Assembly: GCA_964439215.1 (NCBI GenBank)
Contig: CAYTNY010000014.1
Span: 1-37,797 of the forward strand
Length of the DNA stretch: 37,797 bases
Direction: 5' to 3'
DNA from: CAYTNY01 sp964439215
Lineage (GTDB): Bacteria > Oederibacteriota > PGYV01 > CAYTNY01
Shown here one piece after another: positions 32,223 through 37,797 of this stretch. The notes beneath the pieces were generated by a model. The model had not been told where the DNA came from. It worked only from the letters and a program-made list of their open reading frames with translations, and did no database searches. Every line of letters begins with the position of its first letter. Position 1 is the first letter of the stretch. Both the position numbers and the translations under genes were made by a program.

Positions 32223-33284
32223 ATGTGGGAATGGATACAGAAAACACTGGAAACTTCATTTTTTGGAAATTCAGTCCAGGGGTATTTGTCGGCTGTATTG
32301 ATTGTGGTGCTGGGTATTGTAATTTTAAACCGGCTGAAAAAAATATTTCTTTTTTTCCTGAGGAAAAACGCCGAAAAAAGAGGGACCATAACCGACACGT
32401 TTCTTCTGAAAGGCGTGGAAAAAAGCATAATTCCTTTAATGTATATTGGTGTGGTATATGCGGGCTTGAGTTTTCTGCAGTTTTCTTCCTCGGTTGATAA
32501 TGCCATAAATGTAATTTTTGTTCTTTTGTTTGCGGTATTTGCATTGAGATTCCTGACAAAACTTATAAATTTTCTTATTACGGCTTACTGGGTCCAGGTT
32601 CAGGAAGATGAAACAAAAGTAAAAAATATAAAAGGGCTTATGATAGTAATAAAACTGCTTGTGTGGGGAATAGGTATTGTTCTTGTCCTTGACAATCTTG
32701 GATATGAAGTTTCGGCGATAGTCGCAGGGCTCGGTATTGGAGGCATTGCGGTAGCTCTTGCGGCGCAGGCGGTTTTAGGAGATCTGTTCTCTTATTTTTC
32801 AATAATGTTTGACAAACCGTTTGAGGTCGGGGATTTTATAATAATTGATCAATATATGGGAACAGTGGAAAATATAGGCATAAAAACCACGAGAATAAGA
32901 AGCCTGAGCGGCGAAGAACTTATCTTTTCCAATTCCGATCTTACATCGTCAAGAGTAAGAAATTATAAGCGTATGCCGACCCGGCGGGTTGTTTTTAAAG
33001 TTGGTGTTACATATAATACCCCCAAAGAAAAACTGGAAAAAATCGGCGGTATGATACAGAAGATTATAGAAGAAATTGAAGATATACGTTTTGACCGTTC
33101 TAATTTCGCCTCATACGGCGATTTTTCGCTTGATTTTGAGACGGTTTATATTATAAATAACAAGGATTATAATCTTTATATGGCCAAGCAGGAAGAAATA
33201 AATCTTAAGATCTATGAGGCATTCAAAAAAGAAGGAATAGAATTTGCCTATCCGACACAGACTTTGTATTTGAATAAATCTTAA
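32223..33284 (+). CDS. MscS-family mechanosensitive channel
   Basis: A 353-residue inner-membrane channel. Four or five helices lead into the pore helix, with the Gly/Ala-rich AGLGIGGIAVALAAQAVLGD followed by LFSYFSIMFDKPFEVGDFIII, the hallmark of MscS, and a cytoplasmic beta/alpha vestibule (SGEELIFSNSDLTSSRVRNY and onward). It releases solutes when the membrane is stretched after osmotic downshift. The next gene, tatA, begins 22 bases after the stop. Confidence 0.95.
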   Translation: MWEWIQKTLETSFFGNSVQGYLSAVLIVVLGIVILNRLKKIFLFFLRKNAEKRGTITDTFLLKGVEKSIIPLMYIGVVYAGLSFLQFSSSVDNAINVIFVLLFAVFALRFLTKLINFLITAYWVQVQEDETKVKNIKGLMIVIKLLVWGIGIVLVLDNLGYEVSAIVAGLGIGGIAVALAAQAVLGDLFSYFSIMFDKPFEVGDFIIIDQYMGTVENIGIKTTRIRSLSGEELIFSNSDLTSSRVRNYKRMPTRRVVFKVGVTYNTPKEKLEKIGGMIQKIIEEIEDIRFDRSNFASYGDFSLDFETVYIINNKDYNLYMAKQEEINLKIYEAFKKEGIEFAYPTQTLYLNKS

Positions 33285-33305
33285 AACGGTTTTTCAGGAG
33301 GAAAA

Positions 33306-33500
33306 ATGAATCTTGGATTTGGTGAAATAATTGTAATACTGCTTGTGGTGCTGCTTATTTTCGGGGCAAAAAGACTTCCGGAAGTAGGGCGCTCCATAGG
33401 AAAATCTTTCAGGGAATTTAAAAAAGGCGTAAAAGAAGTTAAAGATGAAATTGATACTGATGAAGATAAAGATGAAGGCAGGAAAGAGAAAAAAGAATAA
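33306..33500 (+). CDS. tatA: twin-arginine translocase subunit TatA/E
   Basis: A 64-residue protein with one N-terminal helix (FGEIIVILLVVLLIFGAKRL), the FGAKRLPEVGRSIGKSFREF hinge and amphipathic helix, and a charged tail. TatA forms the protein-conducting pore for folded proteins with RR signals. CAGGAGG is immediately upstream. tatC follows, and no separate tatB is seen, suggesting a TatA-TatC minimal system. Confidence 0.95.
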   Translation: MNLGFGEIIVILLVVLLIFGAKRLPEVGRSIGKSFREFKKGVKEVKDEIDTDEDKDEGRKEKKE

Positions 33501-33530
33501 AAAAGACTTATATTGCCGCGGAGAAAAAAA

Positions 33531-34274
33531 GTGAATAAAAAAAAGAAAAGGACCGGAAAGAAAAAAAAGCCGCGGCAAAGCTCGTATTTTGATCATCTTG
33601 AAGATTTCAGGATGAAAACCCTGGCGGTCATCGGGTTTTTTATTTTTGTTTTTATATTGTCCTTCTGGAAAATAGAACCGGTGATTCAGCTGCTGAAAAT
33701 GCCTCTGGAAGGGCTTGATATAACGCTTCATTATTTTAAACCTTATGAAAAATTTCTTGTATATATAAAAACCGCGTTTTTTGCGGCACTGGCGCTTAGC
33801 GTGCCTTTTGCGGGTGTAATGGCAGGCCTGTTTGTTTATCCCGCCCTAAAGAAGAATGAAAAAAAGTATTTTTTTATTTTTCTTTCTGTATTTCCTGTTT
33901 TGTTTTTTGCGGGTGTATTTTTTGCCTACAGGCTTCTTGTTCCCGCGGCACTGGGATTTTTTGTTTCTTTCGGCGAGACCGCTGAAACCGCTGAAGTATG
34001 GGGAATAGACGCGTATATAACATTTGTTGCGGCAGTCAGTCTGGCGGCAGGGTTTGTTTTTCTGGCGCCCGCAATGCTGCTTGTTTTTGTAAGGACGGGA
34101 ATAATTACCGCCGGATTTCTGGAAAGGTCACGGCTGTGGTTCGTGCTTATAATACTCATCGCGGCTTCTGTTATTACTCCGCCGGATGTAATAACACAGC
34201 TGCTTTTGGCCCTGCCCGTATATTTATTATTTGAAATTACAATAATTATCAGTAAAATTATAGGGAAAGAATAA
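33531..34274 (+). CDS. tatC: twin-arginine translocase subunit TatC
   Basis: GTG 33531 is preferred because CGGAG (33519-33523) lies 7 bases before it; the alternative TTG 33513 has no ribosome-binding site. The 247-residue protein has a Lys/Arg-rich tail (about residues 1-16), then the TatC signature HLEDFRMK before the first of six helices, the conserved Phe/Pro-containing periplasmic loops, and the VITPPD motif near the end. TatC recognises RR signal peptides. Two proteins with such signals are encoded directly downstream. Confidence 0.95.
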   Translation: MNKKKKRTGKKKKPRQSSYFDHLEDFRMKTLAVIGFFIFVFILSFWKIEPVIQLLKMPLEGLDITLHYFKPYEKFLVYIKTAFFAALALSVPFAGVMAGLFVYPALKKNEKKYFFIFLSVFPVLFFAGVFFAYRLLVPAALGFFVSFGETAETAEVWGIDAYITFVAAVSLAAGFVFLAPAMLLVFVRTGIITAGFLERSRLWFVLIILIAASVITPPDVITQLLLALPVYLLFEITIIISKIIGKE

Positions 34275-34319
34275 ATACCGTCAGGAAAGAAGGAATATAC
34301 TTTTTAAAAGGAGACAAAA

Positions 34320-35240
34320 ATGAACAGAAGGGACTTTATAAAAAAAACACTGCAAATGGGCATTACAGCCGGTGCTGCCGCAGTATTCGGCAATTTTAAC
34401 AGCCTTGCGGCCGCTCCTGTAAAAAAGGATAAATTTCCCGATCTGACAGCTGTTAAAGGGGGGGATCCTGTTTCTATGTTCAGGCAGGGGATAAAGGCGA
34501 TGGGCGGCATGGGAGAATTTGTAAAAAAGGGCCAAAGTGTTGTTGTGAAGCCCAACATCGGATGGGACACATCTGTGGAAAGGGCGGCAAATACAAATCC
34601 GGATCTTGTGGAGGAAATAATCAGGCAGGCTTATACGGCCGGAGCCAAACGGGTATATGTCTTTGACCATACATGCGATCACTGGAGAAGCTGTTATAAA
34701 AACAGCGGTATCCGGGACGCGGTAAGACGCGCAAAAGGAATAATGGTTCCGGGGCATGAAAAAAAATATTATAAAAAAGCAGCTGTTCCCGGGGGGAAGG
34801 CAATAAAAACCGCTGATGTTCATGAGCTTATAATCAAATCTGATGTATTTATAAATGTACCGATTTTAAAGACCCACGGGTCCACGCGGCTGACCATAGG
34901 AATGAAAAATCTGATGGGAACAGTATGGAGCAGAAGGCCCTGGCACATTGCAGGGCTGCACGAAAAAATAGCGGAGTTTGCGGGATACAGGAAACCCGAT
35001 CTTACGGTTGTTGACGCTTACCGTGTTATGGTAAAAAACGGGCCGCGGGGTGTATCTGTCAATGATGTGGAGCTTATGAAATATCAGGTGCTTTCCCGCG
35101 ATATAGTGGCGGCTGATGCGGCCGCGGCAAAGATATTCGGCATTGAGCCCGGGAGCATAAAGTACATAAAACACGCGCATGAAAAAGGCATAGGAAATAT
35201 GGATCTTGATACTCTGCGGATAAAAAGAATAAATGTCTGA
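34320..35240 (+). CDS. DUF362-domain protein exported by Tat
   Basis: The N-terminus MNRRDFIKK with a following hydrophobic stretch to about SLAAA is a textbook Tat signal. The 306-residue body carries the DUF362 signature: VKPNIGWD, the acidic DHTCDHW segment, VPILKTHGSTRLTIGMKNLMG, and a Cys in the same area. DUF362 proteins are often beside iron-sulfur proteins and of unknown role. AAAAGGAGA precedes the ATG. It lies between tatC and the polyferredoxin, a likely partner. Confidence 0.9.
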   Translation: MNRRDFIKKTLQMGITAGAAAVFGNFNSLAAAPVKKDKFPDLTAVKGGDPVSMFRQGIKAMGGMGEFVKKGQSVVVKPNIGWDTSVERAANTNPDLVEEIIRQAYTAGAKRVYVFDHTCDHWRSCYKNSGIRDAVRRAKGIMVPGHEKKYYKKAAVPGGKAIKTADVHELIIKSDVFINVPILKTHGSTRLTIGMKNLMGTVWSRRPWHIAGLHEKIAEFAGYRKPDLTVVDAYRVMVKNGPRGVSVNDVELMKYQVLSRDIVAADAAAAKIFGIEPGSIKYIKHAHEKGIGNMDLDTLRIKRINV

Positions 35241-35255
35241 AAACGGAAAACCATA

Positions 35256-36830
35256 ATGCTGAAAAAGATTAGAATTGCTTTATCGGTTATATTTCTTGTT
35301 TTTTTTACGGTTATATTTATGGGTGTTGAAGGTTTTTCCGGACAAATAACCAGGGCTGCCTCTTATTTTCAGCTGATTCCTGTTATTGTAACTGTTTTCG
35401 GGGCATTTTCCGCGGCTGCGCTTGCGGGGCTTTTATTCATTCTTGTCATGACGCTGATATTCGGCAGGGTTTACTGTTCATCGCTTTGCCCGCTGGGAAC
35501 GTTTCAGGATTTTTTCATAAACCTGAAATACAGGAGAAAAAAGAAAGCGCGTTTTTTTAAATATTCACAGGGGCGTACTGCTTTGCGCAGTCTATTTACC
35601 GCGGCCGCATTCGGCCTGTTTATTTTCGGGGCGGGTTTTCTGATTATTCTTTTTGATCCTTACAGTATTTACGGGCGTTTTGTGTCAGGGATTATAAAGC
35701 CCGGCGCGGAGTTTATTATGAACGGCCCCGAAAATATTCTCGCGGAATTCCATATATATAATGTCCCGCATATAAAGATGCATTCTGTTTCGGTTTATGC
35801 GGCTGTTTTTGCCTTTATAACTGCCGCGGCAATAGCAGCAGCTGCTTTTTATAAAGGAAGAATTTTCTGCAATACGCTGTGCCCGGCAGGCGGCATACTT
35901 GCTCTTATATCCCGGTTTTCATTTTTCAGGATCAGGATCAACAGGGATATATGCGGGGGCTGCGGCAAATGTGAAACCGTATGTAAAGCGTCATGCATTA
36001 ATGCCAAAGAACGGATAATTGATTTTGAAAGATGCATTGTGTGTTTTAACTGTATTGACACGTGCCCGCAGAAAAATATGGCATATTCGGCGGGTTCTTT
36101 GCCGGAAACGGCCGCGGAAAGCTCCGGAGAAAAACGGCGGGATATAATAAGAGCCGCTGTTGCGGGCGCCGTGCTTTTGCTGCCCGGCAGGCGGCTTTTG
36201 GCTGAGTTTTCCGGAGGGCCCGTACCGATAAAAAAAACACTGCCCGCGGCGCCGCCCGGAGCAGGGTCAATAGAGAGGTTCAATAAATTATGCACATCCT
36301 GTCATTTGTGCGCGTCCGCATGCCCGCAGAATGTCATAGGAGTGGCGTTTGGCGGATACGGGCTGTCCGGAATACTTCAGCCCAAGCTGGATTTTTCAAA
36401 GAGCTACTGTCTTTATGACTGTATTGTATGCACTCAGGTCTGCCCCACGGGTGCGCTGCTTCCTCTGACAGTGCAGGAAAAGAAAAGAACGCAGATAGGC
36501 GCTGTTCATCTTGAAAAAAGGAACTGTATATCGTATGTTGACAGGGAGCCGTGTACGGTCTGCACGGAGCACTGCCCCGTAAAAGCGGTTTATTCGGTTA
36601 ATTATAACGGTGTGCCGGCGCCGGAGATAAATACAGATATATGCATCGGATGCGGGGCCTGCGAGTATGTATGTCCGGCTCTGCCGTATAAAGCAATATA
36701 TGTTGAAGGACATACCGCGCACGGGAGGGCAAAAGATCCCGAAAAATACGGACGCGGAGGCCAATGGGAAAATAAGACCCGCAGCATAAAACGAAACGGT
36801 AAAACAGCAGAGGAAGATTTTCCTTTTTAA
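35256..36830 (+). CDS. membrane polyferredoxin (NapH-like fused to NapG-like) with internal Tat motif
   Basis: The 524-residue protein starts with four to five membrane helices and two CxxxCP motifs (VYCSSLCPLG, IFCNTLCPAG), as in NapH/MauN proteins, followed by two 4Fe-4S motifs (CGGCGKCETVC, CIVCFNCIDTCP). At residues 292-310 comes KRRDIIRAAVAGAVLLL, a twin-arginine motif (Arg294/295) before a hydrophobic helix, and after it four more ferredoxin motifs (CTSCHLCASACP, CIVCTQVCP, CTVCTEHCP, CIGCGACEYVC). The second half resembles NapG or similar Tat-exported ferredoxins. One inferred topology is Sec insertion for the first part and Tat export for the second. It probably moves electrons between quinone and extracytoplasmic iron-sulfur partners; the partner is unknown. 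Confidence 0.88.
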   Translation: MLKKIRIALSVIFLVFFTVIFMGVEGFSGQITRAASYFQLIPVIVTVFGAFSAAALAGLLFILVMTLIFGRVYCSSLCPLGTFQDFFINLKYRRKKKARFFKYSQGRTALRSLFTAAAFGLFIFGAGFLIILFDPYSIYGRFVSGIIKPGAEFIMNGPENILAEFHIYNVPHIKMHSVSVYAAVFAFITAAAIAAAAFYKGRIFCNTLCPAGGILALISRFSFFRIRINRDICGGCGKCETVCKASCINAKERIIDFERCIVCFNCIDTCPQKNMAYSAGSLPETAAESSGEKRRDIIRAAVAGAVLLLPGRRLLAEFSGGPVPIKKTLPAAPPGAGSIERFNKLCTSCHLCASACPQNVIGVAFGGYGLSGILQPKLDFSKSYCLYDCIVCTQVCPTGALLPLTVQEKKRTQIGAVHLEKRNCISYVDREPCTVCTEHCPVKAVYSVNYNGVPAPEINTDICIGCGACEYVCPALPYKAIYVEGHTAHGRAKDPEKYGRGGQWENKTRSIKRNGKTAEEDFPF

Positions 36831-36854
36831 AAATATATTCTGAGAGGTTTTTAA

Positions 36855-37781
36855 ATGCGGATATTTTTAATGGCAGTATTTTTAATGGCGGCGCAGTTTG
36901 TTTATGGCTCCACGGTGGACACGGGAGAAATATTCTTTAATAACCATATACGTTATTACAGGATATTTGTGCCTTCGGCCCATAAGAAGGGAGGCCGGCT
37001 GCCGGTTGTTATTATTCTTCACAGGGACGGCGGCAATGCGCTCTGGACCGAGAAATATACGGGTTTTTCAAAACTTGCGGAGAGAGAAGGATTTATTGCT
37101 GTTTATCCGGAAGGTTTCGGCGCGTCCTGGAACGACGGCAGAAAAGTGCCGCGCAGCGCGGCGCACAGGATGAAAATAAATGATATTGGTTTTATTTCAG
37201 CGGTGCTTGAGACAGTAAAAGAAAAATACAGTGTTGATGAGGATAAAATATATGCGGCAGGCATGTCAGGCGGCGGTATGATGGCTTTCAGGCTCGCCTG
37301 TGCTCTGCCCGGCGTATTTAATGCTGTTGCCGGAGTAAGCGCCAATATTCCGGTTGATATTTATGACAGATGTAAACCGGAAAAAGGTATAAGAGCGGTT
37401 GTAATAAACGGCACAGGAGATCCGATAATGCCGTATAACGGCGGTTATGTAACAAAAGGGGAAGGCACGCGCCTGGTAATGGGAAAAGTAGTGTCCACTG
37501 AAAATACCGCGGGCCTCTGGGTAAACGCAAATGCACTCTCCATAAGGCCGTTTAAAACAGAGCGGATAAACAACGACAGAAAAGACAGTACATCTGTTGA
37601 AAAAATAGTTTTCGGCGAAGACGCAAAAGTGGTTGTGTATAAAGTAATAGGCGGCGGGCATACCTGGCCCGGAGCCGCCCGGTACAAATCAAGAGATATT
37701 GTGGGAAGAACAAGCAGAGAAATAAACGCAACAGAAGAAATATGGGAGTTTTTTAAGGGAGAGAGAGAAAAGAGTGATTAG
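36855..37781 (+). CDS. secreted PHB-depolymerase/feruloyl-esterase-type hydrolase
   Basis: A signal peptide (to about FVYGS) precedes an alpha/beta-hydrolase of 308 residues in total. The lipase-like sequence has LPVVIILHRDGG (oxyanion region), nucleophile Ser138 in GMSGGGMM, an acidic residue in NGTGDPIMPYNGG and the catalytic His in GGGHTWPG. The family includes extracellular poly(3-hydroxybutyrate) depolymerases, acetylxylan and feruloyl esterases (LpqC-like). Substrate is not determinable. The stop codon is inside a short tandem repeat that runs to the end of the window. GAGAGG precedes the ATG. Confidence 0.88.
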   Translation: MRIFLMAVFLMAAQFVYGSTVDTGEIFFNNHIRYYRIFVPSAHKKGGRLPVVIILHRDGGNALWTEKYTGFSKLAEREGFIAVYPEGFGASWNDGRKVPRSAAHRMKINDIGFISAVLETVKEKYSVDEDKIYAAGMSGGGMMAFRLACALPGVFNAVAGVSANIPVDIYDRCKPEKGIRAVVINGTGDPIMPYNGGYVTKGEGTRLVMGKVVSTENTAGLWVNANALSIRPFKTERINNDRKDSTSVEKIVFGEDAKVVVYKVIGGGHTWPGAARYKSRDIVGRTSREINATEEIWEFFKGEREKSD

Positions 37782-37797
37782 TGGTTAGTGATTAGTG
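37774..37797 (+). repeat. 7-bp tandem repeat at the right edge
   Basis: GTGATTA, GTGGTTA and GTGATTA follow one another and GTG continues at the border, so the array may be longer. The esterase stop codon TAG falls inside the first unit. Confidence 0.8.

Overview
The window looks like a draft-quality contig (one 100-N scaffold gap at 4346-4445) from a Gram-negative-type (diderm) bacterium of an uncultivated lineage. Evidence for two membranes is a lipobox protein, two outer-membrane beta-barrel proteins ending in aromatic residues, a Tat system and a complete Pst system. Two exported proteins carry long Thr/Pro-rich linkers, and one of these ends in a FlgD-like Ig domain. I associate this style with candidate phyla such as Goldbacteria, but I cannot place the organism firmly. 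Base composition is moderate, purine-rich coding strands dominate, and every gene I accept, including the tRNA and RNase P RNA, is on the + strand.

Layout. 1-6.2 kb: a SUMF1-fold lipoprotein, the metK-ahcY methyl-cycle operon, an outer-membrane protein interrupted by the gap, and a DHA2-type MFS exporter. 6.3-7.5 kb: tRNA-Cys, a perfect-consensus promoter, a LemA-like membrane protein, and an RNase P RNA whose 5' strand lies inside the end of that gene. 7.6-10.3 kb: a tightly overlapped set of a PHP phosphoesterase, a cupin-HAD fusion and an AEC permease. 10.4-18.2 kb: DnaA-box-like sites, guaB-guaA, glycogen debranching enzyme, iron-sulfur flavoprotein, Xer recombinase, and a membrane-anchored nuclease with an OB-fold partner.

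18.2-26.8 kb is a complete phosphate-starvation island: phoB-phoR, a small sigma-70-family factor, a porin, pstS, and pstC-pstA-pstB-phoU. Phased Pho boxes (TTAACN every 11 bp) stand before phoB, the sigma factor gene, the porin gene and pstC. In three of the four promoters the -10 hexamer begins exactly 9 bp after the last box. The placing of a sigma factor gene under its own Pho promoter inside the regulon is the most novel arrangement here: PhoB/PhoR would sense starvation, the sigma factor could extend the response, and the porin and Pst proteins would bring phosphate through the two membranes.

27.1-32.1 kb: a polytopic NtrB-like kinase with a sigma-54-type response regulator, then a large secreted Thr/Pro-linker protein. 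32.2-37.8 kb: an MscS channel, tatA-tatC, a DUF362 protein with a Tat signal, a large membrane polyferredoxin that appears to carry an internal twin-arginine signal, and a secreted PHB-depolymerase-type esterase. The Tat genes and their probable substrates form a functional unit exporting iron-sulfur proteins.
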